Assembly (NCBI GenBank): GCA_018968885.1 | Contig: JAGWZK010000010.1 | Location: 16,194 to 80,193 of the forward strand | DNA length: 64,000 nt | Source: Planctomycetota bacterium | GTDB taxonomy: Bacteria; Planctomycetota; Phycisphaerae; Phycisphaerales; UBA1924 | Direction: 5' to 3' | Shown: positions 55,359 to 64,000 of the stretch, piece after piece | Layout: the number at the start of each line of letters is the position of its first letter | Numbering within the stretch: position 1 is the first letter of the stretch | Notes under the pieces: generated by a model | What the model saw: the letters and a program-made list of their open reading frames with translations, nothing else | Databases searched by the model: none | What the model was told of the DNA's origin: nothing | Position numbers and translations under genes: made by a program

Positions 55359-56816
55359 TTAGCAACCGGTGGAGAAGGCAGCAACGAAGTCGAGGTAATC
55401 GAAGAAGTCGATGACCGTGTCAGCGTTGAAGTCAGCGCCGGGGGCGTTGCTGGAGAAGTCAGCAACGAAGTCGAGGTAGTCGAAGAAGTCAACGACGGTG
55501 TCGCCGTTGTAGTCAGCCTGGCAAGCACCGCCAGCGGTGCTGAAGCTGAAAGGACCAGCAGTGGTCGAGGGGCAGCCGGAGCCAGCGAGAGCGGCGACGG
55601 TCCAGGTGTAGGTGCTGCCAGCGCCGAGAGTGCCGCCGGGGATGTCAACGTTGTCAACGAGCAGGTTGGTGGCGGTGAAGACCGACACGTTGCCGGCATC
55701 GCGGACGTCCACGTTGTAACCCGTGGGCGAGCCCTGAACTTCCCAGCTCAGGTTGATGTTGGCGGAGTTATCCAGACCGCTGGCGCCGTTAGCGGGCGAC
55801 AGGAGGTTGAATGCGGGGTTGGCGACGCAGTCCTGGTAGAACCAAGCGGCCATGGGACCGACAGGGCGGTAGCAGATGGCGAAGGCGCGGCTGTAGTACT
55901 CGTTGCCGTTGGCGCCGGTGGAATCTTCGAAGGCACCGTTGGGGAAGTAGTCAGTGGCGGTCTGGCCACCGTCGTCATCCCAAACAGCGATGTTCTGAGC
56001 GCCACCCGGACGGGGCTGACCGGCGTAGGGGGGGAAGCCGCCGAGGGTGTTGGCATCGGCAGCGGTACCCCAGATCATGGCCTGGCTGCGGGTGCTGAAG
56101 TCAGCAGCCACAGGAGCGCCGGTGGGGTTGGTGCGGAGGAACTGCATGTGGAAGGCGCCATCCGTATCCGGGATGTTGGCCAAGTTCACATTGGACAGGT
56201 TGACGAGCGAGTAGTAGTAACCATTGCCGGTGGCGAGGGTGCCGTAACCGAACTGCACGCCGGTGATGAAGTTCTTGGCAGCGATAATGCTGGCGGTGCC
56301 GCCACCGAAAGCGGAACCGTCGAGACCGTCACCGTTGAAGTCGTTCCACCAGAAGACGCGCACGTTGAAGGTTTCGGGGCTGGTGGTGGGATTGTGCGAC
56401 CAACCGAAGGCGAACTGCTTGGGGGCCTTGTTGACCGAGCCGGGAGCAGCTGCGGTGAAGTCGTCAACGAAGTTGACAGAGCGGTGAGCCGTACCGAAGA
56501 AGTAACGGTTGGCCGCGTTAGCCAGCGCACAGGGAGCAACGTTGCCGCCGATCGGGGGGAACGCTGATGCCTGGGTCTGATCACCCTGATACTGGTCGAA
56601 AGCAAGGGCGTAGCCAGTCAGACGTGACTGGAAGGGGGAGTAAGGCATTTCCTGACCGACCACAACCTGACCGTCGACCATATAGATCGGGGCGATCGTG
56701 ATCGGATTGACAGCCGTCGGCTGCCCGGGGGCAACTTCCGGAGTGCGGGGGCCACCGGCGAGGGCGGTCGAGGCGACGGCCAAGCCAGCAACGGCAAACA
56801 GCATTGAACCCTTCAT
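55359..56816 (-). CDS. Large secreted protein with a C-terminal GC-type dockerin
   Basis: 485 residues. Signal peptide MKGSMLFAVAGLAVASTALA. A long beta-rich body follows (with FNDGDG-like VFWWNDFNGDGLDGSAF), then an Ig/Fn3-like domain beginning SPANGASGLDNSANINLSWEV. The final 50 residues have two Ca2+ loops, DYNGDTVVDFFDYLDFV and DFNADTVIDFFDYLDFV, and end in Gly-Cys, the same C-terminus as at 35145-36311. AAGGAG stands 6 bases before the ATG. It has its own terminator and is probably expressed alone. The body has no known family. Confidence 0.85.
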   Translation of the reverse strand: MKGSMLFAVAGLAVASTALAGGPRTPEVAPGQPTAVNPITIAPIYMVDGQVVVGQEMPYSPFQSRLTGYALAFDQYQGDQTQASAFPPIGGNVAPCALANAANRYFFGTAHRSVNFVDDFTAAAPGSVNKAPKQFAFGWSHNPTTSPETFNVRVFWWNDFNGDGLDGSAFGGGTASIIAAKNFITGVQFGYGTLATGNGYYYSLVNLSNVNLANIPDTDGAFHMQFLRTNPTGAPVAADFSTRSQAMIWGTAADANTLGGFPPYAGQPRPGGAQNIAVWDDDGGQTATDYFPNGAFEDSTGANGNEYYSRAFAICYRPVGPMAAWFYQDCVANPAFNLLSPANGASGLDNSANINLSWEVQGSPTGYNVDVRDAGNVSVFTATNLLVDNVDIPGGTLGAGSTYTWTVAALAGSGCPSTTAGPFSFSTAGGACQADYNGDTVVDFFDYLDFVADFSSNAPGADFNADTVIDFFDYLDFVAAFSTGC

Positions 56817-57208
56817 CTTCAACTCCTTCTCAAACTCAACTCGGGTTGACCGACCACAACGGACCGGCTCCAACCTCAGGATGCGAACAACAGAACCCTG
56901 AACACTGCCAAACGGGCAGACTCGTGTTATCGTTGGGAGAAACGCTCGATCTGAGGAAACCTTACCACTTCGTGTGAATCTGGATCACAGATTTCGCACG
57001 CCAAGCCAATGTTCGGTCACACACACGAACAGAAAGTCCCGGAAGCGGGGATGCACAGAACACCACCGCGGCCTCCACGATACTGGCAGGTTACCAGAAC
57101 TTTCACGTCGTGCAAGGGCCAAAATAGTGAAAATGCCCTAAAATTTCAGGTCACTGGAAAACGCCGGAAATAACCAAGAACGGACCTTTGAGAAGCTTTC
57201 CCAGATTC
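56817..57208. other. Intergenic region between carA and the dockerin gene
   Basis: 392 bases, AT-richer than the genes. No credible frame. It should hold the dockerin-gene promoter; TTGCAC and TAACCT on the minus strand with a 16-base spacer (near 57085-57115) are a weak candidate. No clear carA terminator was found. Confidence 0.4.
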
Positions 57209-58411
57209 TCACCCCTGACGCCTCGCCGCCATTGAATCGCAAAACTCGTCGAACAGGTACCCGGCATCGTGCGGCCCCGGCGAGGCCTCCGGGTGGTACT
57301 GCACACTCATCACCGGGCGATCCTTCAACCGGAATCCTGCCACCGTGTCATCATTTAGGTGGGTGTGAGTCTCTTCGCCCCCTGCGGCTTTGAGGGATTC
57401 CCGGTCGACCGCAAACCCGTGATTCTGGGACGTGATCTCCACATGCCCAGTCCTCTTATTAAGGATGGGCTGATTCGCACCCCGGTGCCCGAACTTCAGC
57501 TTATAGGTCTTGGCCCCGGTCGCCAACGACAGCAACTGATGCCCGAGGCAGATGCCAAAGGTGGGGATGGTCTTTGCGGGATCGCCCGAAATAACTTCAC
57601 GAAGCGTCGAGATGGTGGCTTCGACCGCGGCAGGGTCGCCGGGGCCATTGGAGATGAAGAGGCCATCAATTTCGCCCTTGGCATACTTGGCCTGAATCTC
57701 ACTTGCCTTGATGTCGTGAGGAACTACCTGAACTTCGCAGCCGCGATCCGCGAGATTTCGCAGGATGTTGCGTTTGGCACCGCAATCGAGGGCGAGGACG
57801 CGGAACTTTGGCTTGGAACGCGAGCCGGCATCGGGAGACCAATCGCCGAGAGTCTCATTCCAACCCTGTGCAGCATTGCAGCCAACGCGCGGCACCAGAT
57901 TCTGCCCTGCCATGCTGGGAGCGGAGCGAGCCATCTGGACGAGCTGTTCATCGGTGAGATCAGCGCGGTCGGTGAGGACGCCGTTCTGTGAGCCGCTGGT
58001 GCGGAGGATGCGCGTGAGGGCGCGCGTATCGACGCCTTCGAGCCCGAGGACGCCGTACTGGGCGATGTATGCGGAGAGATCGAGATTGGCGCGGTAATTG
58101 GATACCACACGCGACAACTCGCGGACGACAAAGCCGGAGACTTGGACTTTGACGGATTCGACATCAACGGGGTTGACGCCGGTGTTACCGACCATGGGGC
58201 TGGTCGAAATCAGAATCTGGCCGGTGTATGAGGGATCGGTGAGGGATTCCTGATATCCCGTCATCGCAGTGGTAAACACCACTTCGGCGGTCGCCACGAT
58301 GGAACGACCCACTGCGCCAAAGGCGCGGCCGGTCAATACCGTACCGTCAGCCAGCGCCAAGCGGCCTCGTGGTGCGCCTTGCGTCGAATCCCCGGCATGT
58401 TGAGTTTGCAT
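57209..58411 (-). CDS. carA: Carbamoyl-phosphate synthase small subunit
   Basis: Glutaminase half of carbamoyl-phosphate synthase, giving ammonia to CarB for arginine and pyrimidine synthesis. 400 residues: the N-terminal domain with ALADGTVLTGRAFG, VVFTTAMTGYQESLTDPSYTGQIL, and the class I amidotransferase domain with nucleophile Cys in FGICLGHQLL and the His/Glu pair of QYHPEASPGPHDA. The ATG at 58411 overlaps the divergent priA start codon. A TTG at 58360 (GAGG upstream) may be the true start. carB is not in this window. Confidence 0.95.
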   Translation of the reverse strand: MQTQHAGDSTQGAPRGRLALADGTVLTGRAFGAVGRSIVATAEVVFTTAMTGYQESLTDPSYTGQILISTSPMVGNTGVNPVDVESVKVQVSGFVVRELSRVVSNYRANLDLSAYIAQYGVLGLEGVDTRALTRILRTSGSQNGVLTDRADLTDEQLVQMARSAPSMAGQNLVPRVGCNAAQGWNETLGDWSPDAGSRSKPKFRVLALDCGAKRNILRNLADRGCEVQVVPHDIKASEIQAKYAKGEIDGLFISNGPGDPAAVEATISTLREVISGDPAKTIPTFGICLGHQLLSLATGAKTYKLKFGHRGANQPILNKRTGHVEITSQNHGFAVDRESLKAAGGEETHTHLNDDTVAGFRLKDRPVMSVQYHPEASPGPHDAGYLFDEFCDSMAARRQG

Positions 58412-60836
58412 GAGCGATAGTGTAGGTGGGTTGACTCACACTTTTGACGATAACTCCCTCTTTCAACCGACATCCGCGCGACCCAAAAGCGCGCCCCGGA
58501 TCGGCTACGCACGCATCGCTGTCGAACGCGGTATTGACCGCCTTTCCTCCTCGGGCACCCTCACCTACGGCCACACTCAACCCGTTCAACTCGGCGAACG
58601 CGTCATCGTCCCGTTGGGCAAAAAAGGCAAGCCCGCCCCCGGCATCGTCGTCGAAGTCGGCACCGCCACGCTTCTTGATGGACTCCCCCCCACTCGCGCC
58701 AAAGACATCATCGAAGCCACGGGTGTCCGCCTACTCCCCGAGCTCATCCGCCTCGCCCAGTGGATGGCCGAGTACTACATCTGCCCCTTGGGCATGGTGC
58801 TGGCGACCATGCTTCCCGCCGCCGTGAAGCGCGGCACGGGACTGCGCACACTCACACTCATTGATCGCCCCTTACCCCCCGCCACATTCACACCCGACTC
58901 TCTCAAACCGGCTGAACGCCGCGCGTTCGATGCGCTCCTTTCCATCCCCGCCTCTGACTTTCCGCTTGAGCCCGACATCCTGCAAGATCGCCTGGGGGCT
59001 CGCAACAAAGGCCCCATCAATCGCTTGCTCGCCCTCTCCTTGCTTCGCGAAGTCGAAACTCAGGTGGTGCGCACCGCAACTCACTCTTCACCTTCATCGG
59101 GGTACACGACGCGTAGCGAGAATGAGATATCGCTCAATCCCCAACAACAGCACGCCATCAGTGGCATCAGCTCCACTCTGGGCATGTTTGCCCCGCACCT
59201 GATTCACGGAGTGACGGGCAGCGGCAAAACTGAGGTTTACCTGCGCGTGCTCAGGCAGGTGATCGCACGCGGGCAGTCGGCCATTGTTTTGGTGCCGGAG
59301 ATTGCGCTGACACCACAGACCGCCTTGCGCTTTCAGCAACGCTTTGAAGGCGCCGGGCTTGGTGGCGTCGCGGTCCTTCACTCCGGGCTCACTGGTTCGC
59401 AACGCAATGCTGCGTGGCGCCGGGCTGCCAGTGGCGAGGCCCGCGTTGTCATCGGCGCTCGCTCCGCGATTTTCTCACCACTCGAACATCTCGGCCTCAT
59501 CGTCGTCGATGAAGAGCACGACACGGGCTACAAGCAAGACCAGCTTCCGCGTTATCACGCTCGTGATGTCGCCGTCAAGCGTGCTCAACTCGCCAACTGC
59601 CCCGTCATCCTCGGCAGCGCGACCCCATCTCTGGAATCCTGGGTCAACGCCCAGCCCGATGCCGACCGCCCTGCGCGTTTCACGCTCTGGTCTCTCACCC
59701 AGCGCGCCACCGGCGGCGTTCTTCCCACGGTTCATATCGTCGATCTGGCCAAAGAGCGCGAGATTCGTGCGCAACATGATCCATCCAGCCGCGCTCATGT
59801 TCACCTGCTTGGGCCGACATTGGAATCCGCCATCGGACGCACGCTTTCGCAGGGTGGCCAGATCATCCTGCTTCTGAATCGCCGCGGATTTGCAAACTAC
59901 ATCGCCTGCCCAAGCAGCACCTGCGGCTGGGTCCTCTCCTGCGATCAGTGCGATGCGCGCCTCGTCCTCCACAAATCCAAAGACACCCCTCGCGGCGGCT
60001 TTGTTGAATGTCACCAGTGCCACGGGCGCAACATCCTCCCTCTCACCTGCCCCACCTGCCATCACCCCGTCATCACCTTTGGCCTGGGCACGCAGCGCGT
60101 CGAGGATGAGCTTGAACGCAAGTTCGGCCTTTCGCACCGCATCCGCACCGGCGACACGCTCCTGCGCTGCGACAGCGACACAATGCATAATGCCGCTGCG
60201 TACGATGACGCCCTCTCTCGCTTCGGCACTGGTGCAGTCCGCATCCTCGTCGGCACACAGATGATCGCCAAAGGTCTGGATTATCCCAACGTGCGGCTGG
60301 TCGGTGTCATCATGGCGGACACCGCTCTCTCCATGCCTGACTTTCGCGCTGGCGAGCGCACCTTTCAACTGATCAGTCAAGTCGCAGGTCGAGCCGGTCG
60401 CGGCACAGAACCCGGGCGCGTCATCGTTCAGACTCTTTCCCCCGACAGCCGCGCCATTCAACTTGCTGCCCAACACGACTACCAGACCTTTGCCACCGGC
60501 GAATGGGCCGAACGCAAGCGTGCCCACCTTCCTCCGGCGCGGCGGATGGCCCGCATCATCTGCCGCGATGGGCACGCGGCAGATGCCAAGGCCCGCGCAG
60601 GTGAGATCGCGAGCATCCTTCGTGCTGCCAACAGTTCGCTCTTTGGCGAAACCACCGTTCGCGGCCCGATGGAAGCCCCCGTCTCACGCATTGCCGGGCA
60701 GTATCGCTACGCTGTCGAACTCCTGGCTGCCGATGCGCTCTCCCTGATCCGGCTTCTTTCAGCCCTGCGCCATCAGGGGGTCCTCAAGAGCGATGCCGAA
60801 ACCGCGATCGATGTCGATCCGATTGATCTCATGTAG
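58410..60836 (+). CDS. priA: Primosomal protein N' (replication restart helicase PriA)
   Basis: Superfamily 2 helicase that reloads the replisome at stalled forks. 808 residues. N-terminal DNA-binding part, Walker A GVTGSGKTE, IVVDEEHDTGYKQ (DEEH), GSATPSLESW, then the zinc domain (CPSSTCGWVLSCDQC, HQCHGRN, CPTC), and TQMIAKGLDYPNV and VAGRAGR helicase motifs. The start codon overlaps that of carA; the first 30 residues are unlike other PriA proteins, so a later start is likely (the family begins near residue 30). It ends directly against lnt. Confidence 0.94.
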   Translation: MSDSVGGLTHTFDDNSLFQPTSARPKSAPRIGYARIAVERGIDRLSSSGTLTYGHTQPVQLGERVIVPLGKKGKPAPGIVVEVGTATLLDGLPPTRAKDIIEATGVRLLPELIRLAQWMAEYYICPLGMVLATMLPAAVKRGTGLRTLTLIDRPLPPATFTPDSLKPAERRAFDALLSIPASDFPLEPDILQDRLGARNKGPINRLLALSLLREVETQVVRTATHSSPSSGYTTRSENEISLNPQQQHAISGISSTLGMFAPHLIHGVTGSGKTEVYLRVLRQVIARGQSAIVLVPEIALTPQTALRFQQRFEGAGLGGVAVLHSGLTGSQRNAAWRRAASGEARVVIGARSAIFSPLEHLGLIVVDEEHDTGYKQDQLPRYHARDVAVKRAQLANCPVILGSATPSLESWVNAQPDADRPARFTLWSLTQRATGGVLPTVHIVDLAKEREIRAQHDPSSRAHVHLLGPTLESAIGRTLSQGGQIILLLNRRGFANYIACPSSTCGWVLSCDQCDARLVLHKSKDTPRGGFVECHQCHGRNILPLTCPTCHHPVITFGLGTQRVEDELERKFGLSHRIRTGDTLLRCDSDTMHNAAAYDDALSRFGTGAVRILVGTQMIAKGLDYPNVRLVGVIMADTALSMPDFRAGERTFQLISQVAGRAGRGTEPGRVIVQTLSPDSRAIQLAAQHDYQTFATGEWAERKRAHLPPARRMARIICRDGHAADAKARAGEIASILRAANSSLFGETTVRGPMEAPVSRIAGQYRYAVELLAADALSLIRLLSALRHQGVLKSDAETAIDVDPIDLM

Positions 60837-62717
60837 TTACGTTTCGAGCTTCGTCCGCTTCCACGTCCAGGCGCACGCCCCCACACCGATCGCCCCAATC
60901 ACCCACGCCAGCGCATTTCCTATCCGCGCGTACAGCGTCTGCACCGTATATGTCGGCACCTGCATGATCGCGATCCCCTCCTCCCGACTTCGCGGCGCGG
61001 GTGGCAAGTGCATCGCCGCGATAGGTTGCCCCCACGCATCAAAACCGCCCGAATCTCCGGTATTGGCGGCACGCAGCACGGGCAGCCCCAGCTCAGCCGC
61101 ACGCCACCGCGCCAATTGCGTGTGCTGCCTGCGCGTCATATCCGAATCACCAAACCACCCGTCATTGGTGATCGTCACAATCATCGCTGTGGGCAAGGGC
61201 ATCGACGGTGTCGTCGCCTGCACCAGCGAGCGCACCAGAGCCGAATCCGCAATCTCAAAGCAGATCGGCGTAGCGATCGGCATCACACTTGTGCCCAGCG
61301 ACTCCACCTTAGCCTGACCCGATCCCGGAGCGGTCATCTTCACCTGTGGCAACAGGCGCACCGGCCGCTTCCCCTCTGCCAGATCAAACTTCATCCCCCG
61401 CGCAGCGAAACTCAAGAGCAACCGCTCCAGCCATTCCACGCTGGAGATGTAGGGCATCTCCTCTCCAAATGGTGTCAGGTGCAATTTGTCATAGCGCGCG
61501 CCTTCCACCTTTCCATTCTGCACCACGAACGCGCTGTTGTACCGCGCGTCATATTTCACATCAATTCCCCCCGGCACCTCCTCAAAGCGAAGATTGTCAA
61601 ACCCCTCTTCACCGACCACGATCGGCACATTGAGTTCCTTCTGCACTTCGCGAAGGCGATCCGCAAACGCCGCTGCCGCCAGCTTCTGCTCCCCTTCTGC
61701 TGTTTTCACGTTGTAGTAGATCTGTGCATCTTTCATCGCCTTCACCGAGGCATCATCAATCGCCATCCCCGGCATCATGGTCTCAGGCCACACGATCAGC
61801 CCCACCATCGGTGTCGCCGCCCGCGCTGTCATCGCCTCAAGTGTCTGCCATTCCTTGAATTGCTCCTCCGGCCCCCACCCCATCTTGACGTTCTGCGCCA
61901 CGTTTGTCTGGATCAGCCCGACTGTCACAATCTGCGGCGGTGCGGCATCCCCACTCCTCTTCATCAACATCGCTGGTACGCCCATCAGCACCCCGAACCC
62001 AATCGCTACCATGCCCCCCAACCTGGCTTCGCGCCTCACGACCATCCATCCCAATCCCAGCGACACCAGCAGGACTGCAAACGACACCCCATACGCCCCC
62101 CACAGCGAAGCCATCGAAGCTCCCGGTCCCCAGCGGATCAATGGATGCCCTGCCAAGTACCACGGGTATCCCTTCAAAGCGATCTCACCCCGAAAGACAT
62201 CCACCGCCAGTACCCACGCCGCGAACAGGATCACGCCGTATCGCGCCGCGCCAGTTCGTCTCGCGATCCGTAATCCCCCCCAGCAGTGCAATCCTCCATA
62301 ACACGCCATTAACGCCACAAATGGCACATACCCCACCGCCGAAATGCGGCTCACCCACCACTGCTCAAAGGCCCAGAACGCCAACGTTCCCACCGCATAC
62401 CACACGGACATCCGTCCCACCCTCACCGAACTATCTCGCGAAGCCCGACTCACCAGCATCGCCAGCGGCACCCACGCCAAAAGTGCCAGGGGCCAGATTC
62501 CCCCTTGGCACCACACGTGTACCGCCCCCCACCCACTCGTCGGCTCGTTCCCGGGTCTGGGCGCAAGCCCCGGCAGCGGAAAGGCCAGAGCCATCAGCAC
62601 CGACCACATCAATCCCGCCAATAGCGCCCAGCGAGACCACGGCTGCGGGACCCAGCGTGATTCCCCCTGAACGGTGCCACGTTCCACACTCGCTTGCGTT
62701 GCTGATTCCTTGGCCAT
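60837..62717 (-). CDS. lnt: Apolipoprotein N-acyltransferase
   Basis: Adds the third acyl chain to lipoproteins at the inner membrane. About 626 residues: N-terminal membrane helices, then a nitrilase-type domain with catalytic Glu in VWPET, Lys in YDKLHLTPFGEE and Cys in TPICFEIADS, followed by NDGWFGDS and RAANTGDSGG, and a last helix. The residue after the Cys is Phe, where E. coli has Tyr. The ATG at 62717 is preferred over a GTG 21 bases earlier; both lack a clear ribosome site. It fits with the two lipoproteins in this window. Confidence 0.93.
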   Translation of the reverse strand: MAKESATQASVERGTVQGESRWVPQPWSRWALLAGLMWSVLMALAFPLPGLAPRPGNEPTSGWGAVHVWCQGGIWPLALLAWVPLAMLVSRASRDSSVRVGRMSVWYAVGTLAFWAFEQWWVSRISAVGYVPFVALMACYGGLHCWGGLRIARRTGAARYGVILFAAWVLAVDVFRGEIALKGYPWYLAGHPLIRWGPGASMASLWGAYGVSFAVLLVSLGLGWMVVRREARLGGMVAIGFGVLMGVPAMLMKRSGDAAPPQIVTVGLIQTNVAQNVKMGWGPEEQFKEWQTLEAMTARAATPMVGLIVWPETMMPGMAIDDASVKAMKDAQIYYNVKTAEGEQKLAAAAFADRLREVQKELNVPIVVGEEGFDNLRFEEVPGGIDVKYDARYNSAFVVQNGKVEGARYDKLHLTPFGEEMPYISSVEWLERLLLSFAARGMKFDLAEGKRPVRLLPQVKMTAPGSGQAKVESLGTSVMPIATPICFEIADSALVRSLVQATTPSMPLPTAMIVTITNDGWFGDSDMTRRQHTQLARWRAAELGLPVLRAANTGDSGGFDAWGQPIAAMHLPPAPRSREEGIAIMQVPTYTVQTLYARIGNALAWVIGAIGVGACAWTWKRTKLET

Positions 62718-62806
62718 CGATCCAGTGTAGAACCACACTGCGGGCTCTCACCATCTCACAGTTGCACGTACACCATCCGCGCGGTACATTTCAGGCACCT
62801 CGAAGC

Positions 62807-62826
62807 CCGGGGAGTTCACTCCCCGG
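62807..62826. repeat. REP-like hairpin CCGGGGAG-TTCA-CTCCCCGG
   Basis: An 8-base perfect stem with a TTCA loop between divergent lnt and the histone-like gene. It follows AAGC, like the stem at 47319-47338. Confidence 0.65.
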
Positions 62827-62895
62827 CCCACATTGGCAAAAACAATCTGAGGTGCCGATGGGGTTGTGGAACACCGCTCAAAAGGAGCAACTGTC

Positions 62896-63177
62896 ATGGC
62901 CAAGAAAGCAAAGAAGAAAGCCGCGAAAAAAGTGCTGAAAAAGAAAGCTGCCAAAAAAGCCGTCAAGAAGGGTGGCAAGAACACCGCGGCCAAAAAGAAG
63001 ACCGCCAAGAAGAAGGGCAAGCGCACCACCCTCTACAGCAGCAAGGGCAAGAAGCTCTATGCCGTGCGCAACGCAGATGGTTCTTTCAAGGACATTCAGA
63101 CCTATCAGCGTGCTCACGCTGCCGACATGCGTCAGACCAGTGCCGCGGAAGCATCCACAGAAGCCACCGCCGGTTGA
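62896..63177 (+). CDS. Lysine-rich histone H1-like protein
   Basis: 93 residues. The first 50 are nearly all Lys and Ala with short AAKK/KKAAK repeats, as in bacterial histone H1-like (AlgP/HctB-type) proteins; the last 40 (KGKKLYAVRNADGSFKDIQTYQRAHAADM) form a different, more ordered segment. It probably binds DNA or RNA non-specifically. AAAGGAG stands 8 bases before the ATG at 62896. A strong terminator follows. Confidence 0.85.
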   Translation: MAKKAKKKAAKKVLKKKAAKKAVKKGGKNTAAKKKTAKKKGKRTTLYSSKGKKLYAVRNADGSFKDIQTYQRAHAADMRQTSAAEASTEATAG

Positions 63178-63206
63178 GTTTCAATTACAACTTCGCAAGA
63201 ATCACT

Positions 63207-63246
63207 CGCCCTTGAGGATTCATCTCGAGGGCGTGTGTGTTTTTGC
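63207..63246 (+). terminator. Rho-independent terminator of the histone-like gene
   Basis: CGCCCTTGAG and CTCGAGGGCG (63207-63216 and 63224-63233) form a 10-base stem with one T-G pair and a GATTCAT loop, followed by TGTGTGTTTTT. It lies 29 bases after the stop and directly before the end of xseA. Confidence 0.82.
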
Positions 63247-63247
63247 A

Positions 63248-64000
63248 TCATCCACCAAACAAACCTGGCGCATCATCCTTCCGCGTATCCTTCTTCCGCC
63301 TCACCGGCCGCTGCGCTGTCAAATTGGTCCCTTGGAGCCGATGCTCCACCCGATCCCCCTCGACCTTGGATTGCACCGTTCCATCCGCCAATCGCGTTAT
63401 CAATTCTGTTCCAGCGCTCACCTGATTGGTGCTGCGCAAGAGCGACCCATCCTTCAAAGTCGTCATCGAGTATCCCCGTTCCAGCACCGCAAGGGGGCTT
63501 ACTGCGCCCAATCGAGCAGCCAGCGTCTCCACCTCCGCCACCCTGCTGGCCAGGTACGCGTTCATCGCTCCCAGCACATTCCGCTCCGCCGCTGTCAGTC
63601 GCGGCTGCACATCTTCCTTCGCCAATCTTCCCTTCGCCGCCCGTGGCAATCTCGAAGCCAGTGACTCCAAACGCGAGCTCAATCGTCCCAATCGGCTCGC
63701 CGGGTTACACCTTTCCAACCTCCCTCCCAGCATTGCCATGCCTCGCTGCTTCACCACGATCATGTGCCGCAACGCTGCCACCACATCCTTCCCCACAGTG
63801 GCAACTTTCCTTTCATTCTCGCGCACATTCGCATCCATCTCCAGCATCATCCGCCGTGCGAGCGCATCCAACTGCCTCTCCAACTCCCCACGCTCCGGTG
63901 ACAGCCGCACCGCCGCCTGGGTGGGTGTTGCCGCTCGCTCGTCCGCCACCAATTCCGCTACCGTGGTATCCGTTTCGTGCCCGATCGCCGCCACCACCGG
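63248..64000 (-). CDS. xseA: Exodeoxyribonuclease VII large subunit, 5' end outside window
   Basis: Large subunit of the nuclease that trims single-stranded DNA ends in repair. The frame is open to the window edge, where it reads PVVAAIGHETDTTVAELVADERAATPTQAA, the strongest conserved block of XseA with the catalytic Asp region. A long coiled coil follows (about residues 35-170), then AVLERGYSMTTL and a basic tail. The N-terminal OB fold lies outside. The small subunit gene xseB is not visible. Confidence 0.93.
   Translation of the reverse strand, partial: PVVAAIGHETDTTVAELVADERAATPTQAAVRLSPERGELERQLDALARRMMLEMDANVRENERKVATVGKDVVAALRHMIVVKQRGMAMLGGRLERCNPASRLGRLSSRLESLASRLPRAAKGRLAKEDVQPRLTAAERNVLGAMNAYLASRVAEVETLAARLGAVSPLAVLERGYSMTTLKDGSLLRSTNQVSAGTELITRLADGTVQSKVEGDRVEHRLQGTNLTAQRPVRRKKDTRKDDAPGLFGG

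Overview
The window looks like chromosomal DNA of a Planctomycetota bacterium, most likely class Phycisphaerae. The basis is inferential: high GC, two secreted proteins ending in paired Ca-binding DFFDYLDFV dockerin-like repeats with a terminal Gly-Cys, a fused SecDF, several envelope proteins of planctomycete style (zinc-ribbon membrane proteins, a von Willebrand A protein, a J-like domain) and a Gram-negative envelope gene set (hldD, lnt, mlaF/mlaD). Coding density is high on both strands. I found no tRNA, rRNA, CRISPR array, insertion sequence or prophage.

Layout. 1-7.3 kb: 3' part of a shikimate dehydrogenase gene, Hsp20, a zinc-ribbon membrane protein, a Gfo/Idh/MocA oxidoreductase, then a minus-strand surface-sugar cluster (UDP-xylose synthase, heptose epimerase, LysM protein). 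7.4-15.7 kb: minus-strand secDF, yajC, tgt, a rhomboid protease, a site-2-protease-like protein without HEXXH, and a NUDIX hydrolase. 15.6-25.3 kb: mlaF and mlaD, an atypical folD (minus), ligA, a CYTH protein, and an operon of a UDP-sugar pyrophosphorylase, an alpha/beta hydrolase and a patatin lipoprotein. 25.3-34.8 kb: a five-gene minus-strand operon in which four consecutive junctions overlap or nearly touch; it encodes vWA, secreted, secreted TPR, J-like membrane and secreted zinc-ribbon proteins. This is the best candidate for an undescribed envelope system.

35-45 kb: a secreted dockerin/HAF-type protein, pyrH and frr (in the order frr then pyrH), a Spinster-like transporter, a membrane-protein gene broken by a one-base frameshift, trpB with a long low-complexity N-terminus, a secreted helical-repeat protein and a pseudokinase. 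45-49.3 kb: hppD downstream of a 20-bp perfect palindrome, a SUKH-family protein, a small orphan, sanA and a secreted papain-like protein, with REP-like hairpins. 49.3-55.2 kb: an acyl-CoA mutase whose active-site residues point to isobutyryl-CoA rather than methylmalonyl-CoA, a membrane-anchored unknown, 3-hydroxyacyl-CoA dehydrogenase, a TPR protein, a lipoprotein and a rhodanese. 55.3-64 kb: a second dockerin protein, carA and priA (divergent, start codons overlapping), lnt, a lysine-rich histone-like protein and a truncated xseA.

Functional themes are envelope building (SecDF/YajC translocation, Lnt lipoprotein acylation, Mla lipid transport, heptose and UDP-sugar synthesis), DNA replication and repair (LigA, PriA, XseA), nucleotide and amino-acid synthesis (AroE, TrpB, CarA, PyrH), and acyl-CoA and tyrosine degradation. 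A second theme is enzyme folds that have lost expected catalytic residues: FolD, the site-2-protease homologue, the kinase homologue and the J-like domain.
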